Positions 38,156 through 48,290 of a stretch of 64,000 nt of DNA are shown in pieces. A model generated the notes under the pieces. The model made no database searches, had not been told where the DNA came from, and saw only the letters and a program-made list of their open reading frames with translations. Positions within the stretch are counted from its first letter, which is position 1. Every line of letters begins with the position of its first letter. Where the stretch lies: NCBI RefSeq assembly GCF_039522365.1, contig NZ_BAAADJ010000023.1, positions 222,414 through 286,413 of the forward strand, in the 5' to 3' direction. Origin of the DNA: Bacillus carboniphilus (GTDB taxonomy: Bacteria > Bacillota > Bacilli > Bacillales > JC228). Both the position numbers and the translations under genes were made by a program.

Positions 38156-38317
38156 ATGAGAATCGATCACAATAAGAATATAGCTCACCGACAAAAACAG
38201 GAAGCTTTTGGAGTGAACCTTCATGATCCTCTTTCGAAGGAATTGTCTATGGAGATGGCAACGGAATTTGGTGTTTCTGCTCATAATATTAGAAAGTTAA
38301 AAAGACATCTTAGATAA
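38156..38317 (+). CDS. yrzK: Small YrzK-like protein upstream of hisS
   Basis: This is a 53-codon gene starting MRIDHNKNIAHRQKQEAFG and ending KLKRHLR. The central HDPLSKELSMEMATEFGVSAHNIRKLKR resembles the helix-turn-helix of sigma-factor region 4. GGATGGAGG (38142-38150) is a strong ribosome binding site 5 nt from the ATG. B. subtilis has a similarly placed small gene, yrzK, between yrvJ and hisS. The function is unknown; a DNA- or RNA-binding role is only suggested by the helix pattern and basic tail. Confidence 0.85.
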   Translation: MRIDHNKNIAHRQKQEAFGVNLHDPLSKELSMEMATEFGVSAHNIRKLKRHLR

Positions 38318-38334
38318 AATAATGAGAATACATC

Positions 38335-38363
38335 TTGACATTGAGGTCAAGGATTCTTATGAT
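38335..38363 (+). promoter_or_regulatory. Sigma-A promoter for the hisS-aspS operon
   Basis: TTGACA (38335-38340), a 17-bp spacer and TATGAT (38358-38363) place transcription start near 38370, ahead of the T-box leader. Confidence 0.85.
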
Positions 38364-38384
38364 AATGTAATAATTAAATATTTT

Positions 38385-38640
38385 CGAACCAATGATAGAG
38401 AAAAGTAGTTAAGAGATACGTGTACAGAGAGAGAATGTCTATGGCTGGAAACATTTTCACATAGTGACTTAATGAAAGACACTCTTTAGGTTTCACATCG
38501 AACACCGAGGATCGGACTAGTAGATGGAGAACGTATACAGGCGTTAACGATTGAAGATGAAAACATGACTATGTTTTTAATTAGGGTGGTACCACGGGTT
38601 TGCTCTCGTCCCTTCTTGGGATGAGGGCTTTTTTGTGTTT
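38385..38640 (+). promoter_or_regulatory. T-box leader (histidine) of hisS-aspS
   Basis: The leader has the T-box core AGGGTGGTACCACGG (38583-38597), the upstream GAGAGA stem I sequences, and a terminator (CTCGTCCC/GGGATGAG, about 38605-38627, followed by T6). The likely specifier is CAC (His) at 38503-38505, in the context CGAA-CAC-CGAGG, which matches the CGAA-GCT context in the alaS leader of this window. Uncharged tRNA-His should stabilise the antiterminator and switch on hisS and aspS. Confidence 0.93.
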
Positions 38641-38714
38641 AAAAAACAAACCCTTCCTAGTTTTAGCATAGCTCATTTCGAAGTATCTTCTACATACCAT
38701 AAGGAGGGGAAAGT

Positions 38715-39983
38715 ATGAGTAATATTCAAATCCCACGTGGAACACAAGACATATTGCCTGGAGAAAGTGAAAAATGGCAATGGGTTGAACAAATTGCGAG
38801 AGAATTATGTACGAATTATCAATACAAAGAAATCCGAACTCCTATTTTTGAGCACACTGAACTCTTTCAAAGAGGGGTTGGAGATTCAACTGATATCGTT
38901 CAAAAAGAAATGTACACTTTCAAAGATCGAGGAGATCGTAGCATTACATTAAGACCAGAGGGAACAGCATCTGTAGCACGTTCATTTGTAGAGAATAAGA
39001 TGCACGGTCTACCAGACCAACCAGTAAAACTATATTACTTAGGGCCAATGTTCCGTTACGAACGCCCACAAGCAGGTCGATTTAGACAGTTTGTCCAGTT
39101 TGGGGTAGAGGCACTGGGTAGTAATGATCCAGCCATTGACGCAGAAGTCATTTCATTGGCCATGAATATTTACAAAAAAGTCGGATTGAAAAACATTAAG
39201 CTAGTTATCAATAGCCTAGGGGATCAGGATAGTAGGTTGGCTTACCGAGAAGCGCTGGTTAATCACTTTAAAGGCAGCATTCATGAATTTTGTTCTGATT
39301 GCCAAAATCGTTTGGAACAAAATCCTTTACGTATATTGGATTGTAAAAAGGATCGCGACCATGACTTGATGAAAACTGCTCCATCTATTTTAGAGTATCT
39401 CAATGATTCCTCTAAAGAGTATTTCCAAAAGGTTCAGACCTTTTTAAATGGCTTAGGGATTCCATTTGAAGTAGATCCTAATCTTGTTCGTGGCTTAGAT
39501 TACTACAATCACACTGCTTTTGAAATCATGAGTAATGCTGAAGGTTTTGGTGCTATTACAACACTCTGTGGTGGTGGAAGATATAACGGACTAGTAGAGG
39601 ACTTAGGCGGTCCGGAAACACCAGGAATTGGTTTCGCATTTAGTGTAGAAAGATTACTTTCTGCTATCGAGGCAGAACAACTCGACATCCATTTTGCAAA
39701 GCCTTTAGATTGCTATTTAGTGGGTCTTGGAGAATCCGCAAGAGAAAAGACTTTGCCACTTTTACAAGAGATGAGAATGAATGGCGTTGCAGCTGAAACA
39801 GATTACTTAGACCGCAAAATGAAAGCTCAAATGAAATCTGCAAACCGATTACATGCACGTTTCGTTGTTATTCTAGGTGATGACGAAATTGAAAAAGGTG
39901 TAGCGCTGGTTAAGAATATGGAATCAGGTGACCAGGTAGAAGTTAGTTTATCAGAATTGGTTGAACACATTAGAACAGCATAA
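38715..39983 (+). CDS. hisS: Histidyl-tRNA synthetase
   Basis: This is a class II synthetase charging tRNA-His. Motif 1 is in the N-terminal region; motif 2 contains [16 protein letters not shown] (about 109-124); the histidine-specific signature [14 protein letters not shown] lies at about 257-270; and motif 3 reads [12 protein letters not shown] (about 304-315). The anticodon-binding domain spans about 330-422. It has 422 residues. AAGGAGGGG precedes ATG 38715. aspS follows 19 bases later in the same T-box-controlled operon. Confidence 0.98.
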   Translation: MSNIQIPRGTQDILPGESEKWQWVEQIARELCTNYQYKEIRTPIFEHTELFQRGVGDSTDIVQKEMYTFKDRGDRSITLRPEGTASVARSFVENKMHGLPDQPVKLYYLGPMFRYERPQAGRFRQFVQFGVEALGSNDPAIDAEVISLAMNIYKKVGLKNIKLVINSLGDQDSRLAYREALVNHFKGSIHEFCSDCQNRLEQNPLRILDCKKDRDHDLMKTAPSILEYLNDSSKEYFQKVQTFLNGLGIPFEVDPNLVRGLDYYNHTAFEIMSNAEGFGAITTLCGGGRYNGLVEDLGGPETPGIGFAFSVERLLSAIEAEQLDIHFAKPLDCYLVGLGESAREKTLPLLQEMRMNGVAAETDYLDRKMKAQMKSANRLHARFVVILGDDEIEKGVALVKNMESGDQVEVSLSELVEHIRTA

Positions 39984-40002
39984 GAGCTAAGGAGGAGACA
40001 AC

Positions 40003-41778
40003 ATGTTTGGTAGATCGTATTTCTGTGGCGAAGTGACAGAACAAATGATTGGTGAAGAAGTTGTTTTAAAAGGTTGGGTTCAGAAGCGAAGAGATTTAGG
40101 GGGACTAATCTTCATTGATCTTCGTGATAGAACGGGAATTGTTCAAGTTGTTTTTAATCCAGATGTATCAAAAGAAGCATTGGAAGTAGCAGAGAAAGTT
40201 AGAAGTGAGTACGTTCTTGATATCCGAGGTAAAGTAGTTGGTCGTGAAGAAGGAACCATCAATGAAAATCTCAAGACAGGTAAAATTGAAGTGTCTGCTA
40301 CTGAAATAAACATTATTAACGAAGCAAAAACACCTCCTTTTGTCATTGCTGACCAGACCGATGTATCTGAGGAAGTGCGTTTAAAGCATCGTTACTTAGA
40401 CCTTAGAAGACCAGCTATGTTTGAGACCTTTAAGTTAAGACACAATATTACAAAAACGATTCGTAACTATTTAGATGAAAATGGTTTCTTAGAAGTTGAA
40501 ACTCCAATTCTAACAAAAAGTACGCCTGAAGGTGCAAGAGACTACTTAGTACCAAGCCGTGTGCATCCCGGTGAGTTTTATGCATTACCTCAATCACCTC
40601 AGCTTTTTAAGCAGTTACTAATGGTGGGTGGATTCGAACGCTATTATCAAATCGCTCGTTGTTTTAGAGATGAAGATTTAAGAGCGGACAGACAGCCTGA
40701 ATTTACACAAGTCGATATTGAGACTAGCTTCTTAAGTAGTGAGGACATCATTTCAATGATGGAAGACATGATGAAACTCGTCATGAACGATGTAAAAGGT
40801 ATCGAGTTAGATGGTGCTTTCCCTCGCATGACCTATCAAGAAGCGATGGATCGATATGGTTCTGATAAGCCAGACACTCGCTTTGGACTTGAATTAGTTA
40901 ACGTCGCTGAGGTTGTTGTAGATTCTGATTTCAAAGTATTTGCATCAACTGTACAAAACGGTGGACAAGTGAAAGGTATCAATGTTAAAGGTGCAGCAGA
41001 GCAATACTCTCGTAAAGATATTGATGGATTAACGGAATATGTTTCTCGTTACGGTGCGAAAGGATTGGCTTGGTTAAAAGTAGAGGACGGAGAGCTTAAA
41101 GGACCAATCAGTAAGTTCTTTAATGAAGAGAAACAAGCTGAACTGATTAGTGCTTTCTCTGCTGAAAAAGGAGACCTTCTTCTTTTCGTTGCAGACAAAC
41201 CATCCGTTGTTGCCGATTCATTAGGTGCCCTTCGCCTGAAGCTAGGAAAAGATTTAAGGCTGATGGATGAAAAAGCCTTTAACTTCCTTTGGGTCACTGA
41301 CTGGCCACTTCTTGAGTATGACGAAGAAGAAGGACGTTACTATGCGGCCCACCATCCATTTACAATGCCTGTACGTGAAGACTTACCATTACTTGAATCA
41401 AACCCAAGTGAAGTAAGAGCTCAAGCGTATGACCTTGTATTAAATGGGTTTGAATTAGGTGGAGGTTCACTCCGTATTTTTGAAAGGGATATTCAAGAAA
41501 AAATGTTTGAAGTTCTTGGCTTCTCAAAAGAGGAAGCACATGAACAATTTGGTTTCTTATTAGAGGCATTTGAATATGGTACTCCTCCACATGGTGGAAT
41601 CGCACTTGGCTTAGACCGTCTGGTTATGCTGCTTGCGGGTCGTTCAAATCTTCGTGAAACCATTGCATTCCCTAAAACAGCAAGTGCTAGTGATTTGTTG
41701 ACAAATGCACCTGGGGAAGTAAGTGGAGCTCAATTAGTTGAATTACACCTTTCTTCTACAGCTAAGAAAGAAGGATAA
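40003..41778 (+). CDS. aspS: Aspartyl-tRNA synthetase
   Basis: This is a class IIb synthetase. It has an N-terminal OB-fold anticodon-binding domain (about 1-110), motif 2 [21 protein letters not shown] (about 212-232) with QPEFTQVD, the bacterial insertion domain (about 290-420), and motif 3 [13 protein letters not shown] (about 527-539). It has 591 residues. TAAGGAGG precedes ATG 40003. It shares the histidine T-box leader of hisS. Whether it is discriminating or charges Asn tRNA as well cannot be settled by eye. Confidence 0.98.
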   Translation: MFGRSYFCGEVTEQMIGEEVVLKGWVQKRRDLGGLIFIDLRDRTGIVQVVFNPDVSKEALEVAEKVRSEYVLDIRGKVVGREEGTINENLKTGKIEVSATEINIINEAKTPPFVIADQTDVSEEVRLKHRYLDLRRPAMFETFKLRHNITKTIRNYLDENGFLEVETPILTKSTPEGARDYLVPSRVHPGEFYALPQSPQLFKQLLMVGGFERYYQIARCFRDEDLRADRQPEFTQVDIETSFLSSEDIISMMEDMMKLVMNDVKGIELDGAFPRMTYQEAMDRYGSDKPDTRFGLELVNVAEVVVDSDFKVFASTVQNGGQVKGINVKGAAEQYSRKDIDGLTEYVSRYGAKGLAWLKVEDGELKGPISKFFNEEKQAELISAFSAEKGDLLLFVADKPSVVADSLGALRLKLGKDLRLMDEKAFNFLWVTDWPLLEYDEEEGRYYAAHHPFTMPVREDLPLLESNPSEVRAQAYDLVLNGFELGGGSLRIFERDIQEKMFEVLGFSKEEAHEQFGFLLEAFEYGTPPHGGIALGLDRLVMLLAGRSNLRETIAFPKTASASDLLTNAPGEVSGAQLVELHLSSTAKKEG

Positions 41779-41850
41779 CGATTCCTATGCTAGTCCACAA
41801 GTAGCGAAAGAACCATTTTGGAAATAAAGATATTTCCAGCTTTGGTCACC

Positions 41851-41880
41851 TTGATTACAGCTTGTTGGCTATGCTAAAAT
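41851..41880 (+). promoter_or_regulatory. Sigma-A promoter for 6S RNA
   Basis: TTGATT (41851-41856), an 18-bp spacer and TAAAAT (41875-41880) predict a start near 41887, about 15 nt before the conserved 6S stem. The transcript may therefore be trimmed at its 5' end, as described for B. subtilis 6S-1. Confidence 0.7.
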
Positions 41881-41901
41881 ACAAACAACAAAACCAATAA
41901 A

Positions 41902-42096
41902 CGAGTCCTGATGTGTACGTTGTACTTTCTTGTTTTGACCGAACATTTCTGAATCGGGAGCCTACATAAGTTTCTACACTGCGTAAATGCCTCCATGGTG
42001 AGAGGACTTACTACGTGAAGAACAGGGCACCCACCTGCTTAGAGCGGGTTCAAAACGAAGGTTTCATGCAACGGCACGATCGGGACTCGTTTTTTA
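41902..42096 (+). ncRNA. bsrA: 6S RNA (SsrS/BsrA type)
   Basis: This RNA imitates an open promoter and sequesters sigma-A RNA polymerase. The closing stem CGAGTCC (41902-41908) pairs with GGACTCG (42083-42089) and T residues (42090-42096) end the transcript. The internal segments GACCGAACATTTCTG, GGGAGCCTACATAAG and GGTTCAAAACGAAGG match the B. subtilis 6S-1 sequence as I remember it. The location between aspS and tcdA (yrvM) is also that of bsrA. Confidence 0.93.
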
Positions 42097-42098
42097 TT

Positions 42099-42180
42099 TG
42101 GGACAGAGGGGACAGGTTTAGTGTCCCACTTGAGCTGGGTTCGGACATCGGACTACTGGGACCGGAAATTGCGGGGTACT
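42099..42180. other. Short GGGAC/GTCCC inverted-repeat element after 6S RNA
   Basis: The stretch begins TGGGACAGAGGGGACAGG and contains GTGTCCCAC, giving GGGAC/GTCCC pairing, then a second GC-rich segment (GGACATCGGACTACTGGGACC). Similar GGGACA-type intergenic repeats are common in Bacillaceae genomes in my recollection. No coding potential is seen. Confidence 0.45.
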
Positions 42181-42199
42181 GATTTCACTTACACTCTTA

Positions 42200-42370
42200 T
42201 TTCTGAAAAACCAGGTCTGACTTCCGAAAAAAAGTCATGAGTTCTGAAATGAAGCCTCAAAGTTCTGAATAACACCTCAAAAGTTCCGAAAAACCTCTGC
42301 TAAGTTCCGAATAATAACCACTAAGTTCTGAATAACATCCCATAACTTCTGAAATAACTCCACCATACCG
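42200..42370. repeat. Eight-copy ~21-bp intergenic tandem repeat
   Basis: TTCTGAA or TTCCGAA recurs at 42201, 42222, 42242, 42263, 42284, 42305, 42326 and 42348, at 20-22-base spacing. The approximate unit is AGTTCYGAATAACACCTCAAA. The region between the 6S terminator and the tcdA promoter otherwise holds no gene. Confidence 0.9.
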
Positions 42371-42418
42371 TTAAGCTAGCACAAAAAAAGATAACTTCCC
42401 CCATTTCCCAACAAAAAC

Positions 42419-42446
42419 TTGCAATGAAACACGGCTATGATATAGT
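42419..42446 (+). promoter_or_regulatory. Sigma-A-like promoter for tcdA
   Basis: TTGCAA (42419-42424), a 16-bp spacer and TATAGT (42441-42446) lie 58 bases before tcdA. Confidence 0.6.
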
Positions 42447-42503
42447 TTTACTGTTCAAGATATACATAATAAGTGTTAGTTTAATATGATGGAGTGATTT
42501 TTT

Positions 42504-43280
42504 ATGTTACATCAATTTTCTCGAAATGAATTAGCCATTGGTAAAGAAGGATTAAAAAAATTAGAAGATTCAACAGTTGCGGTCCTGGGTGTCGGTGGTG
42601 TTGGATCCTTTTCAGTAGAAGCACTGGCTAGAACAAACATTGGTAGACTTGTGATCGTAGATAAGGACACGGTTGATATCACTAATGTGAACCGACAGCT
42701 TCCAGCCACCCTCTCCACAATTGGGCAAGCGAAAGTGGATATTATGAAAAAGAGAATTGAAGATATTAACCCTAATTGTGATGTTATTACGTTAAAGATG
42801 TTCTATACGGAAGAAACGTATGAGCAATTTTTTGAGTATGGGCTAGACTATGTCATCGATGCATCGGATACGATTGTTTATAAAATACATTTAATGAAGG
42901 AATGTCTCAAGCGTAATATTCCAATCATCTCAAGTATGGGCGCAGCCAACAAAACGGACCCAACTCGTTTTAAGGTAGCAGATATTTCTAAAACACATAC
43001 GGATCCAATTGCAAAGGTTATTAGAACCCGTCTAAGAAAAGAAGGGATTCATAAAGGGATAGATGTGGTGTTCTCCGATGAATCACCTATTGTAATTAGA
43101 GAAGAAGTTAAAAAATACGTGGGGAAAGAAGATGCACCGATTCGTAAGGCTCAAATGCCACCTTCCTCTAATGCCTATGTACCATCTGTAGCAGGTTTAA
43201 TTATGGCTGGACATACGATTAACCAGATATTAAAAGATATCCCGATCACGCGGGTAAAAGATGAAAGCCCCAAGTCCTAA
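42504..43280 (+). CDS. tcdA: tRNA threonylcarbamoyladenosine dehydratase TcdA
   Basis: TcdA is an E1-like (ThiF/MoeB fold) enzyme that cyclises t6A37 in tRNA to ct6A using ATP. The nucleotide-binding GVGGVG is at residues 29-34, followed by DKDTVDITNVNRQ with the conserved Arg (about 64). Length 258, as in B. subtilis YrvM. It lacks the C-terminal ubiquitin-like partner functions of true E1 enzymes. GGAGTGA lies upstream of ATG 42504. It sits next to 6S RNA and rarA as in B. subtilis. A sulfur donor is probably supplied by a cysteine desulfurase, with iscS nearby. Confidence 0.94.
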   Translation: MLHQFSRNELAIGKEGLKKLEDSTVAVLGVGGVGSFSVEALARTNIGRLVIVDKDTVDITNVNRQLPATLSTIGQAKVDIMKKRIEDINPNCDVITLKMFYTEETYEQFFEYGLDYVIDASDTIVYKIHLMKECLKRNIPIISSMGAANKTDPTRFKVADISKTHTDPIAKVIRTRLRKEGIHKGIDVVFSDESPIVIREEVKKYVGKEDAPIRKAQMPPSSNAYVPSVAGLIMAGHTINQILKDIPITRVKDESPKS

Positions 43281-43297
43281 GACTTGGAGCTTTTTTC
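43265..43297 (+). terminator. Rho-independent terminator after tcdA
   Basis: AAGCCCCAAGTC (43265-43276) pairs with GACTTGGAGCTT (43281-43292) with one mismatch, followed by T residues. It lies between convergent tcdA and rarA. Confidence 0.88.
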
Positions 43298-43298
43298 G

Positions 43299-44576
43299 CT
43301 ATTTCTTTTTACTACCCTCAATTTTCTCATAAACCTGACTTAATGCTTGTTCAAATTTCCCAGTTGTTTTTGGGTTAAAATATCGTTTGTTCTTCAGTAA
43401 GTCAGGGAGATATTGCTGTTTGACCCAACCATTTTCATAATTATGTGGGTATAAATAGTCAATGCCCCGCCCTAATTCTTTTGCCCCTTTGTAGTGGGCA
43501 TCCTTCAAGTGAAGAGGAACCTCTCCAATTTTTCCATTACGAATATCGGATAATGCCTCATCAATTCCAACAATAGCAGAATTTGATTTCGGGGAAAGTG
43601 CCAGTTCGATGACAGCTGCTGCTAACGGTATTCTAGCCTCAGGGAACCCAATTTTCTCAGCTGTTTGTACAGCGGCTAGGGCACGTGGTCCAGCTTGAGG
43701 ATTTGCAAGACCAATATCCTCATACGCAATCACAAGCATCCTTCGAGAAATACTCGGAAGGTCTTCAGCTTCAATTAGACGGGCTAAATAATGTAAAGCC
43801 GCGTTTACATCACTACCACGGATTGATTTTTGAAAGGCAGATAGGACATCGTAATGTTGATCTCCGTCTTTATCGTGGTGGAAACTTTTCTTTTGAATAC
43901 ATTCCTCAGCAATGCTAGTCGTTATATGAATTTTTCCATCCTCTGCAACCTCTGTTGAAAGAGCAGCTAACTCTAATGCATTTAAAGCACTTCTTGCATC
44001 ACCATTTGAAGCAAATGATAAATGAACTAAGGCTTCATCTGATACTTCAATAGGCATCTTCCCTAAGCCTCTTTCTTCATCTACCAGGGCACGCTTTAAT
44101 GCCTTTAAAATATCTTCATCTGTTAATGGTTTGCATTCGAAGATTTGACAACGGCTACGTATCGCAGGATTGATGGCATGATACGGATTAGAGGTTGTTG
44201 CCCCTATCAGTGTAATCATTCCATTTTCTAAGTATGGCAGTAAGAAATCTTGTTTCGCTTTATCTAATCGATGTACCTCATCGAGTAAAAGAATGACACG
44301 ACCAGACATTTTGGCTTCTTCTGCAACGATTTGTAAATCTTTTTTCTGATGTGTAACAGCATTTAAAGTACGGAAGGCATAATTTGTGCTTCCAGCAATT
44401 GCACTGGCAATGGATGTTTTTCCGACTCCAGGAGGTCCATAAAGAATCATCGATGATAATCTTTTTGCTCTCACCATCCGATCAATCATTTTTCCATTCC
44501 CTACCAAATGTTGTTGACCAATGACCTCTTCAATTGTACGTGGTCGCATTCTATATGCTAGTGGTTGAACACTCAT
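43299..44576 (-). CDS. rarA: Replication-associated recombination protein A (RarA/MgsA)
   Basis: This AAA+ ATPase acts at stalled replication forks. Walker A is GPPGVGKTS (about 47-55), Walker B is ILLLDEVHRLDK, and the sensor GATTSNPYHAINPAIRSRCQIFE is typical of the clamp-loader-like group. The C-terminal MgsA tetramerisation domain runs from about 240 to 425. The start at 44576 (MSVQPLAYRMRP) follows GAGGTGA; the frame to 44636 adds 20 unsupported residues. B. subtilis yrvN is the same gene in the same place. Confidence 0.95.
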   Translation of the reverse strand: MSVQPLAYRMRPRTIEEVIGQQHLVGNGKMIDRMVRAKRLSSMILYGPPGVGKTSIASAIAGSTNYAFRTLNAVTHQKKDLQIVAEEAKMSGRVILLLDEVHRLDKAKQDFLLPYLENGMITLIGATTSNPYHAINPAIRSRCQIFECKPLTDEDILKALKRALVDEERGLGKMPIEVSDEALVHLSFASNGDARSALNALELAALSTEVAEDGKIHITTSIAEECIQKKSFHHDKDGDQHYDVLSAFQKSIRGSDVNAALHYLARLIEAEDLPSISRRMLVIAYEDIGLANPQAGPRALAAVQTAEKIGFPEARIPLAAAVIELALSPKSNSAIVGIDEALSDIRNGKIGEVPLHLKDAHYKGAKELGRGIDYLYPHNYENGWVKQQYLPDLLKNKRYFNPKTTGKFEQALSQVYEKIEGSKKK

Positions 44577-44706
44577 TTTCGTCACCTCAAGTATCTTCCC
44601 ATTCAATGTATCACACTTTTTAAGAAAGTGGAACAAATGTACGCCTGCAAAACCCTATCTGTTTACTTGCATTTTTGGTAAAATGATTACATTGTTTATA
44701 ACTCCT

Positions 44707-45408
44707 ATGAGAAAGAAGAGACGTAAATTGAAAACTACATCAAGTTCTTGGGTCGGTCGATTCGTTATATTTATAGTCGGGCTACTAGTTATGGCATTTG
44801 GATTTGTGCTACTTATTATTTCTGATCTTGGTGCGACACCTTGGGATGTATTGCATGTCGGATTATTTTATCAGCTCGGTTTAACAATTGGAACGTGGTC
44901 GATTATAGTAGGATTTTTAATCTTAGGAGTAACGGCTGCTCTAACGAAAAGCTGGCCGCAAATGGGAGCTTTTTTAAACATGCTACTTGTCGGTGTGTTT
45001 ATTGATTTGTATATGCTTTTACCATTTCTTCAAACACCTGATTCACTCGTTGGAAAAGTGTTCATGTGTATAATGGGAATTGGTATAGGTGGTATTGGAA
45101 TGGGTATATATATTTCAGCACGTATTGGTGCTGGTCCCCGTGATAGTCTCATGCTAGCCATTCGAGATAAAACGGGTTGGAAAGTGCAGAACGTTCGTAG
45201 TGCACTAGAGGTTTTTGTATTAGTAGTGGGTTGGTTACTCGGCGGCCCCATTTTTATCGGAACATTTTTATTCGCATTTTTAATTGGACCAGTTCTAGGT
45301 TGGACGCTCCCACTTTGTGAGAAGATAACAGATTCAATGTTTGGTCCGATTTCTCCCAAAATTAAACCAATAAATACTCAAAGCATGAAAAGAGGTGCCA
45401 GTCTGTGA
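44707..45408 (+). CDS. YczE/YitT family membrane protein
   Basis: The protein has five or six hydrophobic segments and glycine-rich loops (SDLGATPWDVLHVGL, ISARIGAGPRDSLMLAI) typical of the YczE/YyaS/YitT family. In B. subtilis, YczE is needed for surfactin production; whether that applies here is unknown. The start is uncertain: ATG 44683, ATG 44707 and TTG 44728 are in frame, none with a strong ribosome binding site. The end overlaps cymR by 4 bases (GTGA), so the two are coupled. I do not recall this gene at this place in B. subtilis. Confidence 0.85.
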   Translation: MRKKRRKLKTTSSSWVGRFVIFIVGLLVMAFGFVLLIISDLGATPWDVLHVGLFYQLGLTIGTWSIIVGFLILGVTAALTKSWPQMGAFLNMLLVGVFIDLYMLLPFLQTPDSLVGKVFMCIMGIGIGGIGMGIYISARIGAGPRDSLMLAIRDKTGWKVQNVRSALEVFVLVVGWLLGGPIFIGTFLFAFLIGPVLGWTLPLCEKITDSMFGPISPKIKPINTQSMKRGASL

Positions 45409-45824
45409 AAATTTCAACTAAAGGAAGATATGGATTAACTATTATGATTGAGTTGGCAAAAAAACATGGGGAAGGCCCAACTCCGCTAAAATCAATTGCA
45501 CAATCACATGAATTATCCGAGCACTATTTAGAGCAATTGATTGCTCCGTTAAGAAATGGTGGTCTTGTCAAAAGTATAAGAGGGGCTTATGGTGGTTACA
45601 TTTTAGCTAAAGAGCCAAATCAAATAACGTCAGGAGATATCATTCGAATCTTAGAAGGACCGATCAGTCCAGTCGAAGGAATTGAAGATGAAGAGCCTGC
45701 AAAACGGGAGTTATTTATTCGAATTAGGGATGCTGTTAAAGAAGTATTAGATTCAACGACATTAGAGGATCTAGCAAGCCATTCAGAAGATGGCGACACG
45801 GATTCATATATGTTTTATATTTAG
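45405..45824 (+). CDS. cymR: Cysteine metabolism regulator CymR (Rrf2 family)
   Basis: CymR, in complex with CysK, represses cysteine and sulfur-uptake genes in response to O-acetylserine. It begins MKISTKGRYGLTIMIELAKKHG and carries the winged helix (about 10-60) and the family's LRNGGLVKSIRGAYGGY. There are no cysteines at all, so no Fe-S cluster or redox switch is possible, in contrast to IscR relatives. It has 139 residues. The start is GTG 45405, with AGAGGTG upstream, overlapping the YczE-like gene. iscS follows 21 bases later. Confidence 0.95.
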   Translation: MKISTKGRYGLTIMIELAKKHGEGPTPLKSIAQSHELSEHYLEQLIAPLRNGGLVKSIRGAYGGYILAKEPNQITSGDIIRILEGPISPVEGIEDEEPAKRELFIRIRDAVKEVLDSTTLEDLASHSEDGDTDSYMFYI

Positions 45825-45845
45825 TTATGAAATGAGGGTTTTGGT

Positions 45846-46991
45846 TTGAAAAACATTTACTTAGACCACGCTGCCACATCCCCTGTACATCCTGATGTGA
45901 TTGAAAGGATTACAAGTGTGATGCAGGAGATATATGGCAATCCGTCTAGTATACATTCCTTCGGCAGAAGAGCCAGACAAATTGTCGATGATGCAAGAAC
46001 AACAATAGCCAAAAGTATTGGCTGTAAATATAATGAACTTATTTTTACAAGCGGTGGAACAGAAGCCGATAATTTAGCGATTAAAGGAATCGCACAAAGT
46101 TATCATGGACAAGGGAAGCATATCATTACATCCTCCATTGAGCACCATGCAGTCCTTCATACTTGTCACTCTCTAGAAAAAGAAGGGTTTGAGGTTACCT
46201 ATCTACCAGTGAATGAGGAGGGACTCATTTCACTGGAGGAGCTTAAAGACGCCCTAAGAGATGACACCATTTTAGTGTCGATTATGTTTGGAAATAATGA
46301 AGTTGGAACTATACAGCCCATACTGGAAATAGGAGATCTATTGGAAAATCATCAGGCGTATTTTCATACAGATGCTGTCCAAGCCTATGGGTTAATTCCA
46401 ATTGATGTGAACACTTTAAAGGTAGATGCTTTAAGTGTTTCTGCACACAAGGTTAATGGGCCAAAAGGAACTGGTTTTTTATATGTGAAAGAAGGAATCA
46501 ACTTGTCTCCAGCCCTACATGGTGGGGAACAAGAAAGAAAAAGACGAGCGGGAACGGAAAATGTCACAAATATTGCTGGGTTTGAAGAAGCTGTTAAAAT
46601 TGCACAAAGTACAATGGAGCAAAAAGCAGCCTATTATCGAAAATTAAAATCTCTTCTTGTAAAAGAGCTTCAGGAGCGAGAGGTGAAATTTTATATAAAT
46701 GGAAATCAAGAAAGTTCTCTCCCACATGTACTGAATCTATCTTTTCCAGGTCTTGATGTAGAGGCATTTTTAGTAAATCTCGATTTAGGTGGGGTTTCAG
46801 TTTCAAGTGGATCTGCCTGTACAGCTGGTTCTATAGAGCCTTCACATGTTTTATCGGCAATGTTTGGGTCTGACTCAGAAAGATTAAGAAACTCAATTCG
46901 ATTCAGCTTTGGACTTTTTAATACTGAGGAAGACATTGTAGATGCAGCAGAAGTTGTGGCAGCCGTTGCAAAACGTTTGACTTCTTACTAA
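45846..46991 (+). CDS. iscS: Cysteine desulfurase IscS/YrvO
   Basis: This PLP enzyme passes sulfur from cysteine to MnmA for tRNA 2-thiolation. The PLP lysine is K202 (SAHKVNGPKG) and the active cysteine C325 (SSGSACTAGS). The N-terminus reads MKNIYLDHAATSPVHP. It has 381 residues. The start is TTG 45846 with a modest ribosome binding site. It lies between cymR and mnmA, as in B. subtilis where YrvO supplies MnmA; it is distinct from the NAD-locus desulfurase at 8.6-9.8 kb. Confidence 0.96.
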   Translation: MKNIYLDHAATSPVHPDVIERITSVMQEIYGNPSSIHSFGRRARQIVDDARTTIAKSIGCKYNELIFTSGGTEADNLAIKGIAQSYHGQGKHIITSSIEHHAVLHTCHSLEKEGFEVTYLPVNEEGLISLEELKDALRDDTILVSIMFGNNEVGTIQPILEIGDLLENHQAYFHTDAVQAYGLIPIDVNTLKVDALSVSAHKVNGPKGTGFLYVKEGINLSPALHGGEQERKRRAGTENVTNIAGFEEAVKIAQSTMEQKAAYYRKLKSLLVKELQEREVKFYINGNQESSLPHVLNLSFPGLDVEAFLVNLDLGGVSVSSGSACTAGSIEPSHVLSAMFGSDSERLRNSIRFSFGLFNTEEDIVDAAEVVAAVAKRLTSY

Positions 46992-47076
46992 TACCTATGC
47001 AAGAATGGTAAAAGTTTTTGAAGAACTAATATTCAGTTTGAAATAGATAGATCTAATAAGATAGAAAAGGTGGTGA

Positions 47077-48197
<1,121 letters not shown>

Positions 48198-48198
<1 letters not shown>

Positions 48199-48230
48199 AC
48201 CTCAACTTTTGGTTGGGGTTTTCCTTTTGT
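48198..48230 (+). terminator. Rho-independent terminator after mnmA
   Basis: AACCTCAAC (48198-48206) pairs with GTTGGGGTT (48212-48220) with one wobble, followed by TTCCTTTTGTT. Confidence 0.8.
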
Positions 48231-48290
48231 TAACGCTGTTTTCACATTGTTTGTTGCTTTTAAACAATAGTTGACCCTTGAACTATGGCC

